In this document: positions 20,020 to 30,265 of the stretch, piece after piece
Position numbering within the stretch: the stretch's first letter is position 1
Layout: the number at the start of each line of letters is the position of its first letter
NCBI GenBank assembly: GCA_016946835.1
Contig: JACVTC010000084.1
Coordinates: 1 to 45,000, forward strand
Source: Neocallimastix lanati (nom. inval.)
Taxonomy: Eukaryota; Neocallimastigomycota; Neocallimastigomycetes; Neocallimastigales; Neocallimastigaceae
Reading direction: 5' to 3'
Length of the DNA: 45,000 nucleotides
Notes under the pieces: model-generated
Databases searched by the model: none
What the model saw: only the letters and a program-made list of their open reading frames with translations
Told to the model about the DNA's origin: nothing
Made by a program: the position numbers and the translations under genes

Positions 20020-20558
20020 ATAATAAATATTTAAATTCTTGATCAGTCTCTTCTTCTGAACTACTACTTGAATCGTCAATGATAATAGTGGGTGTATCTT
20101 GTACCGCTTTGATAAATTATAAGATTCCAAGAGGTCATTATAATCTAACCCATGGATTTTCGTGCGAGCTCCCTTGGCAATGCATAAATGTCAGAAAGAT
20201 TGCAATTTAGTAGAATATACCTACGTCACAGGTAGAATATATATCTACATGGACACATGAAATCAAGTTCCCCAATGCTAATAATTCCCTCTTATATATA
20301 CAGTACTAGACTAACCCTTTCAATCAGTTCATAATAACGTATATATATATAAGGGGAACATACTTATCTGTAACCCTAACCCATTGTACTTAAAACCTGG
20401 AAAATGATCATAGGGCGCGATGGAACCAGGAGCCTTATACATGCTAGCCAATGAACTAACAATCGGGATAGAACTTGGTTCGATAATTTCAAATAAAGTT
20501 TTTTTTTTTTGGTACAATAGTCCATTTCAATCATGTAAAAGTTTATAGGATGTATCAT
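20020..20558 (-). pseudogene. Fragments of an unrecognised spliced gene or old element
   Basis: On the minus strand one segment (20520-20373) reads FEIIEPSSIPIVSSLASMYK, then APGSIAPYDHFPGFKYNGLG, and meets a strong donor GTATGT. A second (about 20180-20025) reads ARTKIHGLDYNDLLESYNLS and then, after a change of frame, DTPTIIIDDSSSSSEEETDQ to a stop. These are compositionally protein-like and end in an acidic Ser tail. The exon boundary before the second part is not clear, and an A12 run lies inside the first. I do not recognise the family. Confidence 0.35.
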
Positions 20559-20559
20559 A

Positions 20560-23500
20560 TATTATTGTAACAAATCTTAATGTTACTTAAGATTGTTATA
20601 AGTTTTTTTACACAAAAGGTTCTCGACACTAAAGTAATTCAAAATATGTTTTATTAAAATAAGTTTTTTATTAGTAAAAATGTAAATTATTATTTTATTA
20701 ATTAATTATTGTAATATTATAAATTACTTTAAAATTAATTAATAAAAGCACAAGTAAAAATATTTTATTATGAAATTTTACACCTATTTATAGTTTTTCA
20801 GGAAAATTAATTATTTTAAGTTATCAGTTGTTATTAGTAATTATTAGAAATAAAAGAAAATTAAAGAAAATTAAAGAAAACAAGTTTTCTTTCTAGAAAA
20901 TGAATTTTAGATAAAAAATGATAAAAAATATTAATAAAATAGATTTTTCTAGTTTTATCGGTTCAATTGTTTAACCGATAAACACTAGTAATTTCTTTAA
21001 TATTCTAGTTATAATAAATAAAAAGTAATTAAAATTTGGAAAGAGTGGATGTCGAACCCTAACGGTTTAGCCCTATTGTTGTGGTAACTTATCATTGAAC
21101 CATGATTATTAATTTGCTAGTTATGATACAGATTGGAATACTTAAGCATAAAATTATTAGAAAGCTTGAATAATATTTAACCTATTCAACAACAAATTAA
21201 TAAATTAAAATTTGAAATTAAAATCATAATAAAAAGATTTATTTTAATTAAATTCTAAAACTCGAAATTATACTTTAATTCTATTTTAATTTTTAAAATA
21301 ATGAAATACTAATGTTAATTAATTTCTCTTTTTAATTAAAAGTAAATAGTTTGTAAACAATTTTCTCTTTTTTTTTATTATTTTGAATTCCTTGTTTATA
21401 ATAATTCTTGTATTAATTGTTTATTTGTTTATTTTATTGTTTATTTTTATAAATATAATTATTCTTAATTGTTTTATTATTAAAAATTGTAAATATTTTA
21501 AATTATTGTAAAAATATAAATACTTGTAAATATTTTATAAAATTAATTTCTCGTTGTTATTAGAAATGTAATAAAAAAATAATAACCAAATATTATATTA
21601 ATAAATAATAATAAAAATTAATAAATAATCATAAAAATTAATACTAAACACAAAGAAATGTATAATTTTGAAAAATTAATAATAATTCAGTGTTAAGCTA
21701 GAATAATAATAACTTAATTATTAATAATAATACAACAAATTCATTTATATTAAATTTTATATTGAATCAAACTTGATACATCTATTATCACTTTTGAAGT
21801 AAACTTCAAATTAAGATAATAGAATCGTTTATCATTTGGTGGAGAAATCTAAACCGGCTACCTAAGCTTTTTCCTAAGGGGGGAAGGATGTATAAAACTT
21901 TCTACTCTTCCGAAGTTATAAGTTTTAATCAGCCATTTTCAGCAAATATCAAATCATTTTAGTGATAACATTATAAGGAAGATATAATTCAAATTATAAT
22001 GTTTCAAACCAAACTTTATAACACAGTATAATAATTACTAAGTGCTATAATTTAACCGTGAAATAATTGTTTTATTTAGTTAATGGAATAAAATAATTAA
22101 AAGCCATAATAATATAATGTAATTCAAGCAAGATTATGTTATATTAATGTTCTGCTCTCAAGAAGAAAATATTGTAACAATGATACCCTAAAATTAGAAG
22201 AAATTTGCATAGAATTTTAAAGCGAAATAAAGTTTAATCAATCTAAGGAATTACTGTATTTAGAAAAATAATAATAAAAAGGAAATAGAAATCCAGAAAA
22301 ATTGAAGTTCAGAATTATTATTTAAAATTTCCTTCTGTACGTAATTATTCTATTGAATAACTCCAGGATGAAGTTATGTCTAAAGGGCGGAGAAATGATA
22401 TAGAATGAAACTTTAAATAATAATAAATTAAAATAAATATATTAAAGTTATAGATTATAAGTATAAAATTATTAAATAGTTAAATAGTAAAAAATTTATA
22501 TTAATAAAATTATAAAAATAACTTGTAAATGTAATTGTTTAGAAATGTTAAATACTTTAGTAAAAATTATTGTTTATAAAGATTACTTTAATTTAGATAA
22601 CAAATATAAATAGGAATATAAAATATTTATTTAACAAAATGTTACTAATTGTCCAGTAAAATTAGATAATAATAAAAAGAATGTTTAAAGGTTACTAATT
22701 AGCCTGTAAAATTAGATAAGTTTAGTAGAGGTTTACTAATTACCTTAAGAATTAGTATTATAAGTTTTTATAATAAATAATTAATAACATAAAAGGTTAT
22801 AAAATAAATTTATTTCTATTGAATGAATTTAATTATTTTCTTATAAATAATTTTATTTAGTATATTAGATAAAGATGGGAAACAAGATATATACCATACT
22901 TTATCAGTTACGAGTTTCGTTACAATTATAATGATTTCTCACCCAAAAAAGGAAAATTAGATGTTGAAATTACAACTGAATTAAATTTCAATTTCAATTA
23001 ATTTCAATTAAATTATTAAAAACAAAATAATTAATAAAAATTTATAATTCATTAATTATTCTTTAAATTTTATTTATTTTATAATATTATAAGTTATTTG
23101 ATCATCTTAGGACCAGCTTAGGCCTACTGATTCTAATGATATCATATTAAACTTAAATATTATTAATAAATAAAATATTTATTCAACATGAATCATTTGG
23201 TCATGTCATCCTTGATTCATAAATTAATGTTTATGTATTAATTTATGTTATATTGATTTAATTAATTATTAATTATTAATTACTATATTAAATATTTAAA
23301 TTTAATATTATATTATATATATTAGCTAATATATTAGATTAAAAAATATAATTTATTTATATTAAACATATTCTTATACTAAATATTATTATTATCAACT
23401 TTATATTATTATTATCAATATTCTCAAACCTACAAAGTATAAAAAGAAAATTCAAATTTATCTTTTTGTTCTTTGTAAGGTTATAGTTAACCTATTATAA

Positions 23501-23710
23501 TATAACTATATATTTTTATTAATAAATAAAAATTTTTTATCATATCAAACCAATTATTAGTTTTAATTAAGTGTTAAATTAACAAATTTAACTTTATAAC
23601 TCTTTTATTTTAGTAATTTATTTATATCTATATAGTTATATTATATAGATATATCAACCTGATTCCGTCGTTAAATTCAATCTGTCTACTTTTTAACATT
23701 AGAACTTTAT
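20560..23710. other. Long AT-rich intergenic region
   Basis: No gene is supported. It holds a near-perfect 15-bp hairpin (20949-20988), a tRNA-like stretch on the minus strand (21046-21104) and a possible primer-binding site TGGTGGAGAAATC from about 21838. A short open stretch lies at 22868-23005, reading DKDGKQDIYHTLSVTSFV, that may be a lost exon. The remainder is A/T filler, probably decayed retroelements. Confidence 0.6.
20949..20988. repeat. Hairpin of about 15 bp
   Basis: CTAGTTTTATCGGTT pairs with AACCGATAAACACTAG across a 9-nt loop with a single bulge. The inner 10 bp (TTTATCGGTT / AACCGATAAA) are perfect. Related AATCGGTT motifs occur in the relic LTRs at 19240 and 42290. Confidence 0.8.
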
Positions 23711-23754
23711 TATGTTAAAAAAAGTTTTTTTTTTTTTTTTTTTTTTTTTAGGAT

Positions 23755-24183
23755 TCAATAATGACTCAAACTCTGATTTCTTCTTAAATCAATTATTTTT
23801 CCGCCTTCCGCTCGTTCGACATTTCCTCCATTTCTTCTTTGGTACACTATTAAATTTGGTACTTTGTGAGAACAATCGCAGTCATGCAACAAAGTATTAT
23901 GATAAGTACTACCCTCTCTTGCATTAATATTAAATAATACATAGTCGTCCAACGCCCATGGAATATCAATTTCACATCTTAATAAATTGATTGTGTTATA
24001 TTCACAGTTATAAAGACCAGATTTCCTTCCATTATTAGTATTTGATCTTATATGTATATTATAGTGGTCAAAGAAAAGATCGTTATGTTTTTGTGCATTA
24101 CAATAAATATTTTTTTCATCTCCGTAAACTAATTTGCAAATTAAACATAACAATAATAAGTATGTTATTATTTTGAATTTCAT
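23755..24183 (-). CDS. Small secreted Cys-containing protein (142 aa), unknown function
   Basis: A complete single-exon frame starts with a clear signal peptide (MKFKIITYLLLLCLICKLVYG, then DEKN). The mature part of about 120 residues is polar, has five Cys (YC, NC, RC and a DCDC pair) and ends NQSLSHY. It would be exported or placed on the cell surface. I recognise no family. Asn, Tyr and acidic residues dominate, the frame contains mixed codons, and it differs clearly from the A/T-only false frames around it. The stop is followed after five bases by a run of about 25 A on the minus strand, so either the 3' UTR is extremely short or this is a copy of a polyadenylated RNA. Upstream is an AT-repeat tract and then the subtilisin-like gene remnant on the same strand. 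Confidence 0.7.
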   Translation of the reverse strand: MKFKIITYLLLLCLICKLVYGDEKNIYCNAQKHNDLFFDHYNIHIRSNTNNGRKSGLYNCEYNTINLLRCEIDIPWALDDYVLFNINAREGSTYHNTLLHDCDCSHKVPNLIVYQRRNGGNVERAEGGKIIDLRRNQSLSHY

Positions 24184-24339
24184 TTTAATTTATTATAATT
24201 ACTCAAATATGAAGTATTCTTTGTTTTAAAATTTAAATTATATAAATAAATTTCGCATACAAATTTATATAATTATTATTACTTTTTTTTTTTATTTTAT
24301 TTTTTTATTTTTTATTTTTTATGTTTATATTTATATTTA

Positions 24340-24478
24340 TATTTATATATATATATATATTTATATATATATTTATATATATATTTATATATATATTTAT
24401 ATATATATTTATATATATATTTATATATATATTTATATATATATTTATATATATATTTATATATATATATATATTTAT
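24340..24478. repeat. AT minisatellite, 12-bp period (TTTATATATATA)
   Basis: Roughly ten near-identical TTTATATATATA units lie between the secreted-protein gene and the subtilisin remnant. The plus-strand frame of Phe, Ile and Tyr through it is an artefact. Confidence 0.9.
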
Positions 24479-24567
24479 ATTTATTTTTAATTTTATTTTT
24501 TTTTAAAAAAATTTTGTTTTTATATTTCTTCTCAATGAAATTTTCTATTAAACTATTTTAAAAGAAA

Positions 24568-25701
24568 TTAAAAATTATTTTTGAATAGGTCATGTGTCTT
24601 TAACGAATCCCTATTCTTTTTTGGGTTTGAATCTTTAATTAAATCCTCCTCAGAAATATTGATTTTTGTTCCTGGCAGGAGGGATTCAAAAATCCATTGC
24701 TGAGAATTAGTATCGCTGATCTCATAATTACAAGTCTTCATAACCAGTTTACTGTTTAAACTTAATACATCTCTATTTTCCTCAACCATAACATCTAAAC
24801 ATTTATCCGAATTATCCACGGATTGAATATAATTATAATTTTTAGTTTCAAATATATTGGTAAAGGTTGTACTTTCATTATCACACTTAACTGAAAGTGC
24901 CTGGTTGTCTTTAATTGTTAAGCAAACTGTTGGATCGTAAAAACTGACAAATTTATCTGATTTTTCCTGAGAAAGTATCCAATTTTGTCTTTCGTCATAT
25001 TGACATTCTTTTAAAAGAACTGGCTGATCCACAGCAACATAAGTAATACATAGAGGTTTTCCGTAATAAGAGGAGGATAACTTGTTGTGGATCCATACTT
25101 TTCCACTTTTATTTGGTACGTAAGGGTTCTCTTTGCTACTACCGAATTCGGATAAGCAGCCACTGTTTATATTACAATAATAACTATTGACGCCACAGAA
25201 ACCATTGGAAGAACAGCATTGATTGTTATTACATATTCTCTTGCCAGCCATTGGACCGCAAGAAGAGGAAGCGTAGTAACTATCTTTCGAATAGGTCACC
25301 ATTTTTCCATTGTTGATAAAATAGTTGTTTGTGTTGGCGATGGCGTTGTCATCGGCCTGTTTACCATCATCATTGTTATCATAATTATTTAAATCTAAGA
25401 TATTTAATTGAGCCATATTCAAAAGCTTTTCTCTTAGAATGGTTTGGTTGAAGGTGATTTCAGGATTTTCGGAGATAACCAAGGCGGCTATTCCACTGAC
25501 GATAGCTGAAGAAAATGATGTACCCTCGAGATTGTCAAAGGAAGATTTCGGTTTAGAACTTAATATATTTTCATTGAAATCATTACTGGAATATCTTGCA
25601 GCAGCGACGTAGAAGGGAGCGTGAATTGTAATACAATTACCGTAGTTACTATTTTTTGCTTTTTCGTATAAGGAGGATTGTTCTAATAACTTTTCTTTAT
25701 A
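24568..25701 (-). pseudogene. 3' half of a subtilisin-like serine protease with CBM18 and ricin-B-like domains
   Basis: On the minus strand the frame holds the end of an S8 peptidase: NSNYGNCITIHAPFYVAA, then GTSFSSAIVSGIAAL, where Ser at 25518-25516 is the catalytic Ser of the family motif GTS. A hevein-type chitin-binding domain (CBM18) follows at about 25262-25150 with the Cys spacing CGPMAGKRIC, QCC, GFCG, YYC. A beta-trefoil ricin-B-like (CBM13-like) region follows at about 25104-24675 with QNWIL and QQWIF as QxW motifs. The intact protein would be a secreted protease held to chitin or other glycans. The catalytic Asp and His are missing: the frame meets TGA at 25704-25702 and then gypsy gag sequence, so the 5' half was replaced. 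The 3' end ends normally with TAA. Confidence 0.85.
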
Positions 25702-25709
25702 TCAATTAA

Positions 25710-26222
25710 GAGAAGTTATATTTACAAGAAGATACCCCAGCAGCTAAGTCATAAAAAGCTTCTCGAACCGAAGGTCTTACTTGCTGTATCAATAGTAAAT
25801 CTTTTCCGTTTCATCTGTGAGCTGAAGTAATCTGCTTAATCGGTTGAACTTGGAGAGGTATTCAATAGGTTTTTCCCTATTCGTGTCTCTAATTTAAGCA
25901 TAACAGTGGTAACCTCCTCCAAAGTTCGCTCACTTATAAATTCTTGTAGCAATCTATCCATCAGTCTTTGTGATTGCAGGTCATTTCTTTGCTTAAATAC
26001 TTCATCCATCTGGTACCACTTTTTTGGCTGTTTTCTGTAAGTGGGTCCTCAATGAAGTACAGCATCGCAGTAGACTCGGTCTGGTAGTACTTTTAGTAAC
26101 TACTGAAGTACCTTTTCAACCTGTCTATAAATGATTCTACATCTCCTGTTTCACCATTGAACATTGGGAATGTTTCTTTCGTACTCCGCAGGATAGGCAT
26201 CCGTCATTATCACATCTTCCAT
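25710..26222 (-). pseudogene. Ty3/gypsy Gag fragment on the minus strand
   Basis: From the Met at 26222 the minus strand reads MEDVIMTDAYPAEYERNIP. After a shift it continues MFNGETGDVESFIDRLKRYF, then in further frames ERTLEEVTTVMLKLETRIGK and RPSVREAFYDLAAGVSS. This is the capsid region of a gypsy Gag with several frameshifts and an internal TAA. It is joined directly to the subtilisin remnant near 25705, in the same orientation, so the junction looks like a hybrid gene but no frame crosses it. It does not overlap the Gag-like part of the gypsy element at 13163-13754. Confidence 0.75.
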
Positions 26223-26239
26223 TGCGATCTTAGTAAGTA

Positions 26240-27839
26240 TAGGAGGAGTGAGTTGATAATACCGTAAAGATATAATCAATTTCGTAAATTCATTAATTAT
26301 TTTTTTTTTTGTACATTAAATTATTTAATGTAATTCACGTTTACAAAGTAATGTAAATACATTAAATTATGTAAAATATATTAATTTATGTAATGAATTA
26401 ATTTATGCAAATTAATAATAAATCTATATTTTATTTTATAATCTATAAATTTTAAAAATATACGATTAATTTCTAAATAACTAAAAATTTGGTAATAAAA
26501 TATATTTTAATAATTTTAGTTTAGTTTAATTTCAATTAGTAAAAAAATCATAAAATTAAATAGTAAATATATAATTAATAGTATTAATAATAAAAGAATA
26601 ATAAATAAATAATAAATAAGCTCTTATTCAATTTGAGTAGAACCAAAATGAATAAAAAGCTTATTGAATTAGTTTTAGTTATTTTATAACTTTATTTAAT
26701 TTTAAATTAGTTTTTGTTTATTTTATACGGAATATATGGTTAAATTAATAGGAATGGTATATTATAATATTATTAAGAAAAAATATAAATACATTTAAAA
26801 TTTTTTTATTCATTAAAGAAATGTAGTTGTTACTAACTATTTTATAGTTAATAAACTAATAAAAGGATTTTTAATAAAGAGATATTAAAAAGAAGTTTTT
26901 TTTTTAAATAAAATAGATTTAAGTGTGTATTATTATTAATATTGTTTAGCGTAATTGTTAATCTGTTCCATCAGAATACTTTACAAATACATTTTAAATC
27001 TAGCTTTTCTTGTATTTATGTGTAGTGGGAAGGGTTTACTTGTAGATGGGTGAACATTCTTTTGAGTTTCCCAAGCTAACTTTCCCAAGCGCTCGATTTC
27101 TTGCTGTTGACCTTTTGCAAGCTAGAGGTTTCTTCCAAAGATACGGTATTAAAGAAGAGTGGAAAAATTTAATAATATCATTACTAATTAATTATATAAT
27201 AATTAATTAATGTAATAAAACTGCATAAATTTATGATTCACTTCTCCGAAAATTTATTATAAAATGTATGTAAACACTTCAAAAGGAAAAATTATTATTT
27301 AAATAATTTTTTGATAATAATTTAATTTAAATAATTTAATAAATCTAGTTAATTTAGTTTTAATTTATTTAATTTAGTTATTTGATTTGATTTAGCTAAT
27401 TTAGTTTAGTTCGTTTAAAATACTTTTAAAATTAACTTCGGTGTAGTTTTAAAAAGTTAAAATTAGTTTAAATAGTTTTGAATTGTAAATATTTAAACAT
27501 TAGTATCAATAAAATTTATATAATATATAGATAATAAATGAATTCTTATTGAATATAATTAATATTGTAAATAAGTTAAAAGTTTATTGAATTAATTATT
27601 GTTTATAGTTAATTATAACTATTAATAAATATTTTGCTTATTAATAAATAGTAATATATGTAAATTAGATAGGAATGATATATTATAATGTAATCGTGAA
27701 AAAATATAAATAAATGTAAATTTTATTATTTAAATCGATATATTAGTTATTAAATTCTGTTATGTTATTAACTATATAATTGTCAATAAGTGTTTATAAT
27801 AAAAAAGATTTTTATTAAAAGTAAATGGTATATTTAATG

Positions 27840-27870
<31 letters not shown>

Positions 27871-27900
27871 GTTATAATCTATTTCTTAAAAAAAAAAAAA
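26240..27900. other. AT-rich region with two related direct repeats (relic LTR pair?)
   Basis: About 26650-26890 and 27560-27830 share blocks in the same orientation: AAGCTTATTGAATTAG against AAGTTTATTGAATTAA; TAGGAATGGTATATTATAAT against TAGGAATGATATATTATAAT; then GAAAAAATATAAATA. Between them, on the minus strand near 27150-27000, is a possible coding trace (KGQQQEIERLGKLAWETQKN). The pair may be LTRs around a deleted element. Long A and T runs close the region at 27840-27903. Confidence 0.4.
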
Positions 27901-27903
27901 AAA

Positions 27904-29218
27904 CTTGACAGTAAGTTCACATATAAGTCTAACCTTAAATATTGATTGTATAAAAATACTTCTAGTTTATGCTGCCATACTTCAATGGAATATTTACCAA
28001 TTAGATTTTGAATCAAACTACCTAGATGACGCCTTAGAATAAAGAAAATTTTACACCGATATTCCATAAAGCGATGAAAACCACAGCAAAGTCTATTGGA
28101 TACTGAATAAAGCATTGTACGGTTTTAAATCGTCAGGTTGCCAATGGAATAAAACCATTACAAAATCTTTAACTGAAAGAAAATTTCAACAATTCACTAC
28201 TAATCCAGGTGTTTTCTTCAAAAAAAAAAAAAAAAAAAACTTAAGAATAAAATAGCTTGTGTCAGAGGACTATATATTGATGATATTGCTAATCAAAAGG
28301 TGAAAATTTCGAGATCATTAAAAAATTGTTTTAAGAATTAAAGAAAACTTTTAAAAAGAATCAAAATGTAGATTTGCTGATTTTATATTAGGAATCAAAA
28401 TAGAAAAAGAAAATAATGACATTTATATTTCACAAGAAGCATTCATTGATAATCTGTTAAATAAATATAATATAAATAATAAAAGCAAAAAAAAAAAACA
28501 CCATGGGCAGGATATAATAATGAGGAAAATAATGGACCTGTTGATGAAATAAAATTCCAAAATAGTATTGGTTCTTTAATTTACCATACAAGATGTACTC
28601 GTCCAGGCAATTATATTTACAGTTAGTTTTACAGCTAAGAAATAAGAAAATCCAACTCAAGCCGAATGGAAAAAAAAAAAGCTATTCAAATATTAAAATA
28701 CTTAAATGGAACAAAACATTATAAAATATAAGATATGATGATAAAGGTAAAATAATGCACACACTAATTCTGATATCGCTAGTAATTCAAATAGAAGATC
28801 TACTTCAGGAAATATTATTTTAATGGGTACAGATCCTATTTCATGGTATTCTAAAAAAAAAAAAATCAAATAACTGTTGCGACATCTACTTCTGAAGCTG
28901 AATATTTAAGTAGTACAGAATGTATTAAGAAAGTCTTACAAATTAAAAACCTACTTTATGAATTATTTGCAAAAAAACAGAAACTAATGACATCTACACA
29001 GATAATGAAGCAAGTAAAAGTAGCATTGAAGCAGGCCATTTAAACCAAAAGTTTAGACATATTAATATTAGCAATCATTTCAACAATGAAAATATAATAA
29101 ATAAAAGTGTTCAATTAAAATATATTAACACAAATGATATGCTAGTCGGTCCATTAACCAAAAAAAAACCTTAATGGAAACAAAATAACAAACTTTACAA
29201 ATAAAATTTTTATAAAAT
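27904..29218 (+). pseudogene. Copia-4 relic: RT and RNase H with expanded A runs
   Basis: Copia RT is readable in pieces: SLTLNIDCIKILLVYAA; YWILNKALYGFKSSG; GLYIDDIAN (the YxDD box); GIKIEKENNDIYISQE; SIGSLIYHTRCTRP. RNase H follows (RRSTSGNIILMGTDPISW, then VATSTSEAEYLSSTEC), and the end is NLNGNKITNFTNKIF. The reading frame is broken many times, often at A runs of 9 to 19 bases that sit where Lys codons are expected (for example 28219-28238 and 28853-28865). The left end is cut at a poly-A run near 27903, so Gag, protease and integrase are absent. Confidence 0.9.
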
Positions 29219-29241
29219 AAATTATTTAATTTAAAGAGGAG

Positions 29242-29417
29242 TGGTAACATATATAACTTTATTAATATAAAGTTATATTCTAGTTCAAGTTCAATAAACT
29301 ATTAAATTATATTAAATATAATTACAAATTAAATATAAATTAATATATATTTAGAACAAGCCACAATTAAGTATAAAAATATGTAATTTTATCTGTACTT
29401 TAAATCTTTGTTAACCA
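29242..29417 (+). mobile_element. 3' LTR of copia-4 (right end tentative)
   Basis: It starts TGGTAACATATATAAC after the degraded polypurine tract AAAGAGGAG. A possible end, TTGTTAACCA at 29417, gives near-matching inverted termini. It shares AAGCCACAA followed by GTATAAA with the probable LTR of copia-5 (38786-38968). The LTR could extend a few tens of bases further. Confidence 0.5.
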
Positions 29418-29584
29418 TTTATTTATGTTATATAAATAATAAATTTATTTATATAATTTATTTATTTATAATATTTATTTTTATTTATGTGTTTTTATTT
29501 TTTATTTACGTTTTATGATTATTTAAATGTACATGAATTATGATCATATACTTATTTTCCTTGTATACCATATTCCATTAAGAA

Positions 29585-29990
29585 TATTATTATGGATCTA
29601 AATAATAAATAAAAAGAGTATCTATTAATAAATAATAAATTAATATTAAATATTAAATATTAAATAATAAATATTAAATATTATATTTTAAATAAAAAAA
29701 AATGTTGTATTAGTATTTCATAATTACTTAATAATTAATAAATAATAATAAATAATAAATAATAAATAATAAATAATAAATAATAAATAATAAATAATAA
29801 ATAATAAATAATAAATAATAAATAATAAATAATAAATAATAAATAATAAATAATAAATAATAAATAATAAATAAAAAGAGTATCTATTAATAAATAATAA
29901 ATATTAAATATTAAATATTATATTTTAATAAAAAAAAAAATGTTGCATTAATATTTCATAATTACTTAATAATTAATAAATAATTAATAG
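29585..29990. repeat. Minisatellite: TAATAAA heptamers inside a duplicated block of about 130 bp
   Basis: The block AAAAAGAGTATCTATTAATAAATAAT, then ATTAAATATTAAATATT, then A9-11 and ATGTTGYATTARTATTTCATAA, occurs at about 29610-29740 and again at 29870-29980. An array of TAATAAA heptamers fills the space between. The AAAAAGAGTATYTATTAATAAAT unit is the same as in the larger array at 38990-40000. Confidence 0.9.
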
Positions 29991-30147
29991 TAAATAATTA
30001 TTAATTATTTATTAATTCATAATATAATAGTTATAATTATATAATTTTTAAATGCTTATTAATAAATAATTAAATAGTAAATCATACTTTTAATATTTAC
30101 AAATTAATAATAAGTAGTTCATAGTTAATATTAATAATAATTTAATA

Positions 30148-30223
30148 AAATAGCTATGGATTTATATAATTAATGATTATTAATTATATAAACCCATAGC
30201 TATTTAATTTTTTTTTTTTTTTT
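30148..30223. repeat. 26-bp hairpin followed by a T16 run
   Basis: AAATAGCTATGGATTTATAT... (30148-30173) pairs with 30180-30205 with a single mismatch around the loop TGATTA. A run of 16 T (30208-30223) follows. It sits about 50 bp from the poly(A) end of the first LINE copy. It may be a foldback or MITE-like relic; no flanking duplication was found. Confidence 0.85.
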
Positions 30224-30265
30224 AATCTTTTGTTATGATTGAAACTATTTTAATTAATAAATAAT

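Noticed and set aside
20470-20490. GGTTCGA match that might be a tRNA T-arm
   Set aside because: It lies inside a protein-like minus-strand frame, and no D-arm or acceptor stem surrounds it.
21840-21900. CCTAAGCTTTTTCCTAAGG region as a ribozyme or riboswitch
   Set aside because: Only short direct repeats are present; no hammerhead core (CTGATGA, GAAA) or stable multi-stem fold could be drawn.
24321-24506. Plus-strand frame of Phe, Ile and Tyr
   Set aside because: It is the translation of a 12-bp TTTATATATATA repeat with no other residues.
24568-26222. A genuine fusion protein of gypsy Gag and protease
   Set aside because: No reading frame crosses the junction: there is a TGA at 25702-25704 and the gag part has several frameshifts.
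27879-28660. Minus-strand frames over copia-4
   Set aside because: They are shadows of the plus-strand RT and RNase H, which keeps recognisable motifs.
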